From NCBI RefSeq assembly GCF_000154225.1, contig NZ_DS264586.1:2200527-2264526 (forward strand): 64,000 nt of DNA, written 5' to 3'. The notes beneath the pieces are model-generated. The model was not told where the DNA came from and did not search any database. It worked only from the letters and a program-made list of their open reading frames with translations. Positions 20,108 to 28,660 of this stretch are shown one piece after another (within the stretch, counting starts at the first letter, position 1; every line of letters begins with the position of its first letter). The translations under genes and the position numbers were made by a program. Origin of the DNA: Schaalia dentiphila ATCC 17982 (GTDB taxonomy: Bacteria; Actinomycetota; Actinomycetes; Actinomycetales; Actinomycetaceae).

Positions 20108-21400
20108 TCAGTCCTCATTCTCGAGCGCGTCGGCCTGCTGGGCCTGCATGCGCGCGAGGTGCTCGTAGTCGGCGGCGCCGCGCCTGGGCACGTCGCGCAT
20201 GGGGCGCTCGGGCGTCAGGTCCGTGAACGACGCTCCCAGGTTCACCAGGCCGCCGGACTCCATGCCCGGGCCGGGCAGGACGTCGAAGCGGCGCGCCTTT
20301 TGCAGGGCGTCAATGACGCTGGTCATGTCCTGGTTCTGGATGGCTGCGGAGATCGTGTACGCGCCCGGGTTGAAGGTCAGACGCGGAATGTCGATGTCGA
20401 GGTGACCGGTGCCCGGCTCGATCGAGGTCGGCACGTAGCAGGCGTCCATACCGTGCAGTCCCCACACGAAGACGCCTTCGCGGGTGTCGATGGAGGCGCC
20501 GAAAACCGGGGACTCGATACGCTCGTTCGCGCGGTAGTGCAGGCGCAGGCGCACGGGATCGCCCGGGTACACGAGCGACGTGGGCTGACCGGACGCGGAC
20601 AGCAGTTCGATGCGCTCGATCATGGCCTCACCGCTGCCGAAGCGCGTGCCACCACCCTCGACCTCGACGGCGTGGTGAGCGACGTCGGAGTAGGTGTCGA
20701 TAACCTCGGCTGCCGCACCCACGTCGACGAGCGTGCCGTGATCCAGCCACGCGGCCTGGTCACAGAAGGTGCGCATCTGCTCGAGGCCGTGGGACACGAC
20801 GACGACCGTACGCCCCTGATCCTTGAGCTGGGCAAACTTGTCCATGCACTTGTTCTGGAATTCCATGTCGCCCACGGCCAGGACCTCGTCGACGAGGAGG
20901 ATGTCCGGCTCCACATGGATGGACACGGAGAAGCCCAGGCGCACGTACATGCCCGACGAGTAGTTCTTCACCGGCTGATCGATGAAGCGCTCGACGCCGG
21001 AGAAGTCGATGATCGCATCCAGCTTGGAGTCGATCTCCTTCTTGCTCATGCCCAGGATCGCGCCGTTGAGGTAGATGTTCTCGCGGCCCGACAGCTCGGG
21101 GTGGAAGCCGGAGCCGACCTCGAGCATGGCGGCCATGCGCCCCGTCGAGGAGATCGTTCCCCTGTCCGGGGTGAGGATCTTCGCGATGCACTTGAGCAGC
21201 GTCGACTTGCCCGAACCGTTGTGTCCGAGCAGGCCGAATGTCTTGCCCTGCGGGATCTCGAACGAGACGTCGTCGAGGGCCCAGAACTCCTCGAACTGAG
21301 CGCGCGAACGCTGCAGGAACGCGCCCTTGAGGGACTGGTTGCGGTTCTTGTAGATGCGGAAGCGCTTGGAGACGCCCTCCACCGAAATCGCGTTCGTCAT
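20108..21400 (-). CDS. wzt: Polysaccharide ABC transporter ATPase with carbohydrate-recognition tail
   Basis: 430 residues from ATG 21400, overlapping the permease stop by one base (TGATG). ABC features: Walker A GHNGSGKS at residues 59-66, signature YSSGMYVRL, Walker B ILLVDEVLAVGD and the switch VSHGLEQM. After about residue 265 a beta-rich Wzt_C domain of about 130 residues follows (LHYRANERIESPVFGASI, TFNPGAYTISAAI), ending in a charged helical tail. In the ABC-dependent route, Wzt powers export of a finished polymer, and a Wzt_C domain recognises a modified chain end. With RgpF, acyltransferase and AlgX-like genes upstream, the exported chain is probably an acylated rhamnan-type polymer. 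Confidence 0.93.
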   Translation of the reverse strand: MTNAISVEGVSKRFRIYKNRNQSLKGAFLQRSRAQFEEFWALDDVSFEIPQGKTFGLLGHNGSGKSTLLKCIAKILTPDRGTISSTGRMAAMLEVGSGFHPELSGRENIYLNGAILGMSKKEIDSKLDAIIDFSGVERFIDQPVKNYSSGMYVRLGFSVSIHVEPDILLVDEVLAVGDMEFQNKCMDKFAQLKDQGRTVVVVSHGLEQMRTFCDQAAWLDHGTLVDVGAAAEVIDTYSDVAHHAVEVEGGGTRFGSGEAMIERIELLSASGQPTSLVYPGDPVRLRLHYRANERIESPVFGASIDTREGVFVWGLHGMDACYVPTSIEPGTGHLDIDIPRLTFNPGAYTISAAIQNQDMTSVIDALQKARRFDVLPGPGMESGGLVNLGASFTDLTPERPMRDVPRRGAADYEHLARMQAQQADALENED

Positions 21401-22254
21401 CAGAGTTCCTCCACGATTCGTGCCGAGAAGCGGCGGAAGATCAGCGAGCCGAGGCCGAAGATGCCGAAGGCCCAGGCGGCGCAGCCGAGCCACACCTGCC
21501 AGGACGGCATCGCGAAGCCGTACAGCGTCGAGCGGTAGGCCTCGAGGAAGAGCTCGGCGGGGTTGAGACGGAAGATCGTGACGATCGGGAGGGGCTCGCC
21601 TCCCCAGGTCCATCCCTTGGCCGCCAGGTCGGTCTGGACCTTGTTGAGCATCGAGAGAGAGAAGACGACGCCGGAGGCGTACATCCAGATCTGGTTGAAG
21701 ATCTGCCACAGGTGCGAAATATCGCGGAAGTAGACCGAGGCAACCGACAGGATGAGGCCCATGCCGATCACGAAGAGCATCGCTAGCAGGGTAATGACGA
21801 TAACCGCGGGAATCATGAGCAGCACGCCGGGGCCGCCGGCGATGCACATGATGAGGATGATGACGCCCAGCTCAAAGGCAAAGTCGTAGGCCAGCGCCAG
21901 GACCGAGGAGTAGATGAGGACCTGACGCGGGAAGTAGACCTTGGTGAGCAGGCCGGAGTTACCCACGAGGGAATCCATGCCGCGCTGGATGCCGCTCGAC
22001 AGGAAGTTCCAGGCGATGACGCCCACGCCAATCCACAGCGCGAAGGAGGACAGTCCCGAGTTCACACCCTTGTCGGCCTCGCCGCGGAAGACGACGCCGA
22101 AGATCAGCGCGTACACGGCGATCGTGGCGATCGGGTTGATAAAGGACCACAGGCGGCCGAGCGCGGTGCCCTTGAACTCCGAGGAGATCGAGCGCTGCGC
22201 CATGCGCACCGTCAGGTCAATGACCCGTTTCGTCTCAGACACGGCTACTCCCAT
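21400..22254 (-). CDS. wzm: Polysaccharide ABC transporter permease
   Basis: 284 residues with six predicted membrane helices of the ABC-2 type. Residues 15-40 carry the amphipathic RMAQRSISSEFKGTALGRLW interface, followed by YALIFGVVFRGE, and VYFRDISHLWQIFNQIWMY is the conserved cytoplasmic loop region. It forms the channel with Wzt for exporting an undecaprenyl-linked glycan from the cytoplasm. The start ATG at 22254 lacks an obvious ribosome binding site; a GTG a few codons later is possible. It follows the AlgX-like gene by 28 bases in the same operon. Confidence 0.93.
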   Translation of the reverse strand: MGVAVSETKRVIDLTVRMAQRSISSEFKGTALGRLWSFINPIATIAVYALIFGVVFRGEADKGVNSGLSSFALWIGVGVIAWNFLSSGIQRGMDSLVGNSGLLTKVYFPRQVLIYSSVLALAYDFAFELGVIILIMCIAGGPGVLLMIPAVIVITLLAMLFVIGMGLILSVASVYFRDISHLWQIFNQIWMYASGVVFSLSMLNKVQTDLAAKGWTWGGEPLPIVTIFRLNPAELFLEAYRSTLYGFAMPSWQVWLGCAAWAFGIFGLGSLIFRRFSARIVEEL

Positions 22255-22282
22255 CGCTTCTGTCGTGGTCAGGAAATCTATT

Positions 22283-23584
22283 CTACTTGCCGGCGGCCGG
22301 CGTGAGCACGAGGTAGCGCTGCGTGAACTCCACGATCACGACGCTGGGCTTGTAGGCCTCGATGAGGGCGGCAACGTCCGTCGGCTGCTCGGTGTCGAGG
22401 CCGTGGCCGACCTGGATCGTGTATTCGAAGGTAGCGGCGACCTCGGGTCCCAGGTTGTTGCCCTGGGAGTCACGCACGATGAGCGCGGTGCCGCGTCCGT
22501 TCGGGTTGTAGGTGAGTGCTGGCTTGTTCTGGAAGTCGACGGGGCTGGCCAGGGACACCTCGGGGGCGCCCGTCACCTCGGCCAGGCGCGCGGCGGTGTC
22601 GGCCAGATCGTCGCGAGTCTCCAGCTGCAGAAGGTGGACGCTACCCGGGTCCTGCTCGTAGGTGGGGACCGCCCACGGGCCACTCTGGGCGGAGGCTCCC
22701 AGGGCCTCGTACTCGTTGGGGGCGTCCACGCTGCTCACGCCGGACGGCGTCAGGGAGGGCAGGCCCTCAAGCTGGGGGTTCACCGCAGCCAGGCAGGACA
22801 GCGTCTGGTTCCACGCGACGTGCGCGGCGTAGGGCGACCAGTGGGGGTTGACCGCCGAGTACAGCGGGGCCTCGCTCCCCTCGCGGGCCTCGCGCAGGCC
22901 CTCGCGCACGTCCACCCACGCGCGGGTAGGCAGCGCCGAGCGCATGAGATCCAGGGAGGTCGTGCCCATCAGCGGGTCGGTCCACTGGGGCAGCTTATCG
23001 GAGTAGATGTCCCACGTGGCCGGGGCGGGCATGAAGAGCGCGGTCGCGCCCTGCTCGCTCGCGGCGGTCTCGATACCGCTCATGTAGCGGTCCCACGCGC
23101 TCACCTGCTCGGGGGTGGGGCGCACACGGCCCAGTGCCTGGGAGAAGTTCGCGTTGAAGACGTCGGAGAGGAACAGGTAGCCGTCGCGGCCCTGAACGTA
23201 GGTGGTCACGCCGGTCATAGACTGCTCGAACGAGGCCTGGGCAGCGTCCGTGGGCAGGTAGCCCGCCGTGCCGGCGACTCCGGGCGTCCACGGACCCACG
23301 TCGGCGCGCGGGGTGGGGGCGCAGACCTCGGGCAGGGATTGGGGTGTGGTGCGCGCGAAGGACGAGGCCTGGGCGGCGGGTGCGGGCACCTGAGGAGCGG
23401 GGTGGGTGGCCTTGTACCAGGTGCCAACGCCGGTGGCCGCGCACGCGCCCGCAAGGAGAACCGCGAGGGGCACGTAGTGGAGGCGGCGCTTCCACGAGCC
23501 GGCGGGAACGCCCTCGTCGAAGGAGACATCGCGCAGACCGGACTCGGATTCCTTGAACTGGCCGGCGACCTTCTTCTCACTCAC
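22283..23584 (-). CDS. AlgX/AlgJ-like SGNH acetyl-transfer protein, membrane anchored
   Basis: 433 residues from GTG 23584, overlapping the acyltransferase stop (GTGA). One membrane helix lies at about residues 37-54, after a cytoplasmic start of about 36 residues. The rest is outside the cell. The sequence VQGRDGYLFLSD and the later LFMPAPATWDIYSDKLP are typical of the AlgX/AlgJ/AlgV O-acetylation family. RDSQGNNLGPEVAATF holds the likely nucleophile serine. The usual DxHW motif reads VNPHW (residues 245-249), so the aspartate is replaced by N246. It probably transfers acetyl groups to the glycan with the integral acyltransferase encoded next to it. Catalysis is uncertain because of the N246 change. 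Confidence 0.75.
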   Translation of the reverse strand: MSEKKVAGQFKESESGLRDVSFDEGVPAGSWKRRLHYVPLAVLLAGACAATGVGTWYKATHPAPQVPAPAAQASSFARTTPQSLPEVCAPTPRADVGPWTPGVAGTAGYLPTDAAQASFEQSMTGVTTYVQGRDGYLFLSDVFNANFSQALGRVRPTPEQVSAWDRYMSGIETAASEQGATALFMPAPATWDIYSDKLPQWTDPLMGTTSLDLMRSALPTRAWVDVREGLREAREGSEAPLYSAVNPHWSPYAAHVAWNQTLSCLAAVNPQLEGLPSLTPSGVSSVDAPNEYEALGASAQSGPWAVPTYEQDPGSVHLLQLETRDDLADTAARLAEVTGAPEVSLASPVDFQNKPALTYNPNGRGTALIVRDSQGNNLGPEVAATFEYTIQVGHGLDTEQPTDVAALIEAYKPSVVIVEFTQRYLVLTPAAGK

Positions 23585-24852
23585 TTGGTCTCCTCCTCGC
23601 TGCGTGCGGCCGCCTCTTCGGCCTCCATGACCGTCGCGATCCTGGTCGAGGACAGGGCTGGCGTGACAATGCGGCGTGCCACGGCATCGTACGTGGGACG
23701 GAAGTGCTCGATGAGCTTGTCCATCCATCCGGGCAGGTAGTTCTTCAGGCTCATCGCGGGCTTCTCAATGAGGTGCCACGACAGGTAGGCCAGGATGTGC
23801 ACGGTCACGACGACCGTCAGGTGGTAGGCGATCCAGCCGCGATCCTGCAGGTGGAAGTAGGCGGCGAACGCCATGATCGGCCATGCGTAGATGTAGATGC
23901 CGTAGGACAGGTCGCCGTGCTTCTCCCAGTTCTGCAGGGGCAGGCGAATCGCCAGGTACATGAGGAAGTACAGGAAGCCGTACTGGCCGACGATGTTCCA
24001 GCCGCCCGACGCATACGACAGCAGGCCGAAGATGAGGCCGCCCCACGCCAGGCGCGAGTCCATGGGGATCTTGTCGCCGTAGAGCGTGAAGAGCATGCCG
24101 AAGGCAAAGGGGCCCAGGAACATCAGCATGTAGGGGTCGCGCAGCAGGTAGTTGACGTTGGCGACCTGGCCCGCGCCCATCCACTGCAGGGCGTTGAGGG
24201 CAATCAGCACGAGGGCGAAAGCGCCGCCCACCTTGCGGTTCGCGAGCGCTCCAAACAGGCCGAGGATCGCCACCAGGATGTAGGCCTTGAACTCATAGAT
24301 GAGCGTCCAGGCCGAGCCGTTCCAGTCACGGGCGCCGTGCAGGATGAAGTAGGGCAGGTTCTCGCCCATGCCGGCGATGTTGCGCTGGCCCAGGTTCAGC
24401 CACATGTTGTTCACGAAGTACGTGAGCGGGGACTCGGTGGCCGGGTGCAGGTAGCCGGAAATGTTGTGGTAGGTGTGCCAGTAGGCGATCGGCGCGAGGA
24501 TACCGACCGTGAAGAGCAGGGCCGCCCAGAAAGCGGGGAAAATACGCAGAACGCGGCGCCACATGTAGCGCCAGATCGTCGCACGCCCCATACGCGAGCG
24601 CGTGATCAGGAAGCCCGAGAAAAAGAAGAAACCAGCGACGGCGACGCCACCGATGGACTGCTCCTTGGAGATCTGCACGCCCAGGTCCTCGCCGCCGTAG
24701 AAACCAGCGATCGGGCCAGCGTGCGAGAAGATGACCATGAAGGCCATCAGCCAGCGCAAAAACCCAATCGAGTTGGACCTGGAGTTGAATGCCTGCGCGA
24801 CGGACTGGGGCGTGTGGGGGGCCGCAGCCCGAATCGTGGAGGCCAGGCTCAT
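23581..24852 (-). CDS. Integral membrane acyltransferase, family 3
   Basis: 423 residues with about ten membrane helices. The acyltransferase-3 hallmarks are an early membrane histidine in FMVIFSHAGPIAGFYGG, then FFFFSGFLITRS and YMWRRVLRIFPAFW. These proteins carry acetyl or other acyl groups across the membrane for O-acylation of polysaccharides or lipids. Here its stop overlaps the AlgX-like gene (GTGA) and its start overlaps the rgpF stop (ATGA). It is therefore translated as a unit with a polymer-synthesis protein and a probable extracytoplasmic acetyl-transfer protein. That acylation targets the polymer of this operon is inferred from the coupling. Confidence 0.9.
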   Translation of the reverse strand: MSLASTIRAAAPHTPQSVAQAFNSRSNSIGFLRWLMAFMVIFSHAGPIAGFYGGEDLGVQISKEQSIGGVAVAGFFFFSGFLITRSRMGRATIWRYMWRRVLRIFPAFWAALLFTVGILAPIAYWHTYHNISGYLHPATESPLTYFVNNMWLNLGQRNIAGMGENLPYFILHGARDWNGSAWTLIYEFKAYILVAILGLFGALANRKVGGAFALVLIALNALQWMGAGQVANVNYLLRDPYMLMFLGPFAFGMLFTLYGDKIPMDSRLAWGGLIFGLLSYASGGWNIVGQYGFLYFLMYLAIRLPLQNWEKHGDLSYGIYIYAWPIMAFAAYFHLQDRGWIAYHLTVVVTVHILAYLSWHLIEKPAMSLKNYLPGWMDKLIEHFRPTYDAVARRIVTPALSSTRIATVMEAEEAAARSEEETK

Positions 24853-26711
24853 CGCTCACCCTTCATGGATCGGATCCTATGGACGGCACCACGGGCCGCG
24901 CGGTACGCCGGCTTGAGGGCGTTCCCCAGTCCCGGGGTACGCACCATGATGTTGGTCTTGACGGCACCCAGCAGGTTCGGGACCGTGCCCATGCGCGCCT
25001 TGAGGAAGGGCACCTGGTCGATCGCGAAGGCGGGCATCATCGAGGAGGTCGCCGCCAGCTTGTACTCGAGGTAGCCGTAGTACACGCCCGCCCACTTCGG
25101 GGTCATGACGGGGCGCACGTAGTAGCCGCGCGACAGGACCGCGTAGGACAGGAGACGCTCGATGACGTGAGCCAGGGAGCCGTCCTTGTAGCCGCCTTCC
25201 TCCGGGAAGTCCTCGGGGACGAGGCCGGCGCCGGTCAGCAGGGACAGGGCCTCCGGGCGCGCGATGAACATGGAGCCGTAGGGGGCCAGCGGCTGGTGGT
25301 CGTCGAAGGGGACGGTGATGCCGACCTTCTTGGCGAAGTCGCGGGCGGGGGCGCGGTTCGCGAACCACGCGTGGCCCATCGTCGGGTAGCCCATGTGCGG
25401 CATGGGTGCAATCACCATTCCCAGGCCCGGGTGGGCCGCGAACTCCGCGAGGATGCTGGCCACGTGATCGGAGGAGGCCAGCAGGTTGTCGTAGAGGTGC
25501 TCCTTGAAGAGCTGGGCGGCGTTGTAGTCGTCCTGGACGGACTTCTTGGAGTGGATCTTCACGACGATGTCGTACTCGCCGGAAGTGAGCACGTCGTTGC
25601 AGTCCACCAGGAACGCGCCGATGTCGCGGCCGCGGTTGGAGGACACGACGCGCACGTCGGCGTCCACGCCTCGTTCCTGGGCGCGCGCCTCGATGAGGGC
25701 CTTGTTCTCCTCGTTCGAGGTCGTGGCCACCAGGTGGTAGCCGGCGGGCAAGACGCTCAGGCGGTCGAGGATCTCGTCTGCCATGTCGGCGTAGAAGATG
25801 TGTGCGACCGCGAGAATCTTCAGGGAGGCGGCGGCGTCAAGGGTGGCCTGGTCGGCTCGCGGAGAGATGACGGTCGTCAGGCCCGCGTTTGTCACAAGGT
25901 CACGCGGACGCGAGGTGCGCGCAAGGTTCGTGAGGATCAGGTCGGTGTCGTAGCCTGCCTTACCCGCCAGCTCCAGCATGTCCGCACCGATGATCGCGTG
26001 GCGGTCCAGGTAGAGCGGGTCGTGGAAGAGGTTGCGGCGCTTGAGGATCGGGCAGCCGTCCGCGAGCAGCATCGACGCGTTGTCGAAGACGGGGTTGCGC
26101 GAGGGGTAGTCCTCGCGCGGGTATGCCACGACATGCGTGTAGCCGAGGTTGCCGAAGTACTCCGTGAAGCGCGACTCGTGCCACTGGATCGAGTCGTTGT
26201 AGGAGCGGATCGGGGGCATCTCATCCCAGTACTTGCGGAAGTCCGGGGAGCTGAGCAGCGGGTTGCGCACGGCAATCCAGTGGGACTGGATGTGGCGCGG
26301 CATACGAGTGGCCGCCAGGAAGGGGTGGGGACGCACCTCGTCGTGTTCGGTGATGCCCCAGAAGTCCACCGCTCCGGCGGCGTCCACGCGGTCGAAGAGG
26401 TTCTTCCACGGGTTGATGGGGGCGAAGAAGGTGTAGTTGAAGAGGATCAGCTCGTCGATCTGACCGAGGCGGTCCCAGCCGAAGCGAGCGATGCCGTCGC
26501 GGTAGCCGCCCACGTCGAAGCCGGTGTTTTCGCGCTCGAAGACATCGGTGGCACCCTTGAGGAGGCGCCCACGAGCAGTGTCGTCCAGAGGAGAGTTGGA
26601 GACGACGAGGATCTCGTCGAGGTACTCGCGCAGCGAGGTCAGGCACTCCACGATGTAGTCGTCGACGAGGCCCTGGGGATCAAAGAACAGGAGAATACCG
26701 GCGCGCTTCAC
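24849..26711 (-). CDS. rgpF: Rhamnan synthesis protein F family glycosyltransferase
   Basis: 620 residues. The start is a clear ATG 4 bases after the upstream stop. The protein has two similar halves, as in RgpF: the first carries LLFFDPQGLVDDYIVECL and GFDVGGYRDGI, the second AVAHIFYADMADEILDRL, SNRGRDIGAFLVDC and YDIVVKIHSKKS. The GxDxGGYxDG-type and NRGRDIGxF motifs are diagnostic of the rhamnan synthesis F family. In streptococci RgpF adds rhamnose to the growing rhamnose-glucose polysaccharide. It sits with Wzm/Wzt, which fits synthesis of a rhamnose-containing polymer exported by the ABC route. No membrane helix is evident. Confidence 0.88.
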   Translation of the reverse strand: MKRAGILLFFDPQGLVDDYIVECLTSLREYLDEILVVSNSPLDDTARGRLLKGATDVFERENTGFDVGGYRDGIARFGWDRLGQIDELILFNYTFFAPINPWKNLFDRVDAAGAVDFWGITEHDEVRPHPFLAATRMPRHIQSHWIAVRNPLLSSPDFRKYWDEMPPIRSYNDSIQWHESRFTEYFGNLGYTHVVAYPREDYPSRNPVFDNASMLLADGCPILKRRNLFHDPLYLDRHAIIGADMLELAGKAGYDTDLILTNLARTSRPRDLVTNAGLTTVISPRADQATLDAAASLKILAVAHIFYADMADEILDRLSVLPAGYHLVATTSNEENKALIEARAQERGVDADVRVVSSNRGRDIGAFLVDCNDVLTSGEYDIVVKIHSKKSVQDDYNAAQLFKEHLYDNLLASSDHVASILAEFAAHPGLGMVIAPMPHMGYPTMGHAWFANRAPARDFAKKVGITVPFDDHQPLAPYGSMFIARPEALSLLTGAGLVPEDFPEEGGYKDGSLAHVIERLLSYAVLSRGYYVRPVMTPKWAGVYYGYLEYKLAATSSMMPAFAIDQVPFLKARMGTVPNLLGAVKTNIMVRTPGLGNALKPAYRAARGAVHRIRSMKGER

Positions 26712-26715
26712 GGCC

Positions 26716-27567
26716 TTACTCCCCCGTGCCGTCGACGGTGGCCAGGATCTGGCGGATCTTCGTGGCGTCGCCCCACACTCCGGGCGAGTCGTAGGGACGA
26801 TCCGGGAAGGCCCCGTACTCGAGGGTGATGTCCAGGTCGTTCTCGCGGATGTAGGATTCGACGCGGTCGGCGAGGCTCATGGGTTCGCCGCTGCAGATGT
26901 TGATGATGCCGGTGACCTCGTCCTGGGAGACGGCGGCAGCAATCTGGTAGGCCAGTCCCTGAATGGAGATGAAGTCGTAGAGGTTCTTGCCCGTGGTGAA
27001 GGGGAAGGTCTTCTTGCCTTCCTGGGCGGCGGCCAGGAGCTTGGAGAAGATCGAGGAGCCGTGCGCGTCGTCGCCGACGATGTAGTAGCCGCGCAACCAC
27101 TGCATGGTCGCGCCGTGCTTGGTGGTCAGCAGCGACGTGATCTGTCGCAGCGCGTTCTTGGAGATGCCGTACAGCGAGGCGGGGTTGCACGCGGAGTTTT
27201 CGTCGATGGCACCTTCCCAGTAGCCGACCTCGTGCATGGAACCCATGACGGCCAGGTGGGTGCAGCCGCCCTCGAGGAGATTCTCGATGAAGTGGTAGTG
27301 GGCGGGCAGGTCCTCGATGTGGGCCGGCGAGTTATGCACAAAGCCGTCACGCCACGCGAGGTGCAGGACCACGTCCGGGCGTCCGAGCTGGTCGTAGATG
27401 TCAGCGTCGCCGCTGAAAATCTGGGTGTCGATGCGGCGCGCGCGCTCGTCGACACCGTCGAGGCGGAAGTCCACGACGCTGACGTCGAGGCCGCGCTCCA
27501 GCAGGGCGTGAACAATGTGGCGGCCAATGTAGCCGCCGGCTCCGGTAACGAGGACAGTCTTCACCAT
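26716..27567 (-). CDS. NAD-dependent epimerase/reductase (extended SDR)
   Basis: 283 residues. The Rossmann start is TVLVTGAGGYIGRHI, with the catalytic tyrosine-lysine pair in LYGISKNAL (YxxxK). VLHLAWRDG and MGSMHEVGYWEG match nucleotide-sugar epimerases and 4-keto reductases. It could be a dTDP-4-keto-6-deoxyhexose reductase that completes the product of RmlB, for example RmlD- or talose-type, but the residues seen do not settle this. It leads the operon running through rgpF to wzt. A TAGACT box 7 bases before its ATG suggests a leaderless start. Confidence 0.82.
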   Translation of the reverse strand: MVKTVLVTGAGGYIGRHIVHALLERGLDVSVVDFRLDGVDERARRIDTQIFSGDADIYDQLGRPDVVLHLAWRDGFVHNSPAHIEDLPAHYHFIENLLEGGCTHLAVMGSMHEVGYWEGAIDENSACNPASLYGISKNALRQITSLLTTKHGATMQWLRGYYIVGDDAHGSSIFSKLLAAAQEGKKTFPFTTGKNLYDFISIQGLAYQIAAAVSQDEVTGIINICSGEPMSLADRVESYIRENDLDITLEYGAFPDRPYDSPGVWGDATKIRQILATVDGTGE

Positions 27568-27642
27568 GTCAGCCAGTCTATCAAGGCGTAGGCGCTACGC
27601 AGCTCCGCCCCGCGTTGTGTGCCGTGACGCACCCACCGATCC

Positions 27643-27662
27643 CGGCCTCGTTCGCGAGGCCG
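27643..27662 (-). terminator. Hairpin after the GT2 gene
   Basis: CGGCCTCG and CGAGGCCG form an 8-base perfect stem around a four-base loop, 6 bases beyond the stop of the GT2 gene at 27668 and before the epimerase operon. There is no T-run, so it may be a weak terminator or a processing site. Confidence 0.4.
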
Positions 27663-27667
27663 ACTCC

Positions 27668-28660
27668 CTATCGTCGAGGACGCGAGGCGGTGCGGTGGCG
27701 CAGCGCGCGAGGCAGGGCGAGGAGCCCCTGGAGGACTCCGCGGGCGACCGGCCCCCGTCCGCCCGAGCGCACTGCCCGAGCAATCGAGCGGGCGATGGCG
27801 CGCGCGACGACGCCCCAGGGGGCATGCTGGGCGGCAACGATGATGCGGTTGCGTGCGTTCACCCGCAGGAACATGGGCGAGGACGTGCCCGAGGAGGCCG
27901 CGTGCTCATGGTCGACGACGGCACCGGCAACGAAGCGCACCTCATACCCAGCTTCGCGCAGCTTGTAGGACAGGTCGGTGTCCTCGTAGTACATGAACAG
28001 GTCCGTGCGCACTCCCCCGACAGCTCGCCACGCGTCGGCGTCGATCGCACAGGCGCCGCCGCACAGGCCGAAGACCTCGGGGGCAGGAAGCGGGGAGTTG
28101 GCGGGGTCCAGCCAGGAGCGGTCATAGCCATTGCCGGCGTGATCGACCTCGTTGCCGGTGGAGTTGATGAGAACCTGCCCACCGCTGTCTCCGTCGGCGA
28201 CGCGCGTCCAGCGGCTGCCGTCGCGGGCGACGAGGAACTCCGTGTCGGAGGGGGTGGAGGGACGCCAGGTGCCGGTCAGGAGGATGAGCGCGGTCGTGGC
28301 GCCCACGGCCTCGCCCAGGGGTACCAGGAGGGCATCGAGGAATCCGTCGCGCACTGTCGCGTCGTTGTTGAGTAGGACGAGGGCATCTTCGCTCAGGCCG
28401 GCCGCTCCTGCCATGACACCGGCGCCGAAGCCGTCGTTCGTCCCGGCGTTGACGAGGGAGACGCGCGCGGGATCGGCGGCGCTGCGCAGCTCATCGAGTC
28501 CTTCGCGCAGGACGATGAGCGAGTCGTCGTCGGATCCGTTGTCGACGATGACGAGGTGGTCCCCCTCCCCCATCTGCGGGGCGATGGAGTGGGCGGCGCG
28601 CAGGGTGAGCGGCGCATTCTTCCAGTTGACGAGGATGACCCTCGCGCTGCGCGCCCTCAT
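27668..28660 (-). CDS. Glycosyltransferase family 2
   Basis: 330 residues from ATG 28660, overlapping the stop of the upstream GT4 as ATGA. The longer frame to 28717 lies inside that gene. The GT2 order is VILVNWKNAPLTLRAA, HLVIVDNGSDDDS, ALVLLNNDATVRDGFLDAL (NND metal site), then GLCGGACAIDADAWRAVGG and FMYYEDTDLSYKLREAGY (ED-D acceptor motif). This is the pattern of rhamnosyl- and galactofuranosyl-type GT2 enzymes. The C-terminus is basic and may associate with the membrane. It is cytoplasmic and part of a two-gene operon with the GT4 at 28657. Confidence 0.88.
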   Translation of the reverse strand: MRARSARVILVNWKNAPLTLRAAHSIAPQMGEGDHLVIVDNGSDDDSLIVLREGLDELRSAADPARVSLVNAGTNDGFGAGVMAGAAGLSEDALVLLNNDATVRDGFLDALLVPLGEAVGATTALILLTGTWRPSTPSDTEFLVARDGSRWTRVADGDSGGQVLINSTGNEVDHAGNGYDRSWLDPANSPLPAPEVFGLCGGACAIDADAWRAVGGVRTDLFMYYEDTDLSYKLREAGYEVRFVAGAVVDHEHAASSGTSSPMFLRVNARNRIIVAAQHAPWGVVARAIARSIARAVRSGGRGPVARGVLQGLLALPRALRHRTASRPRR

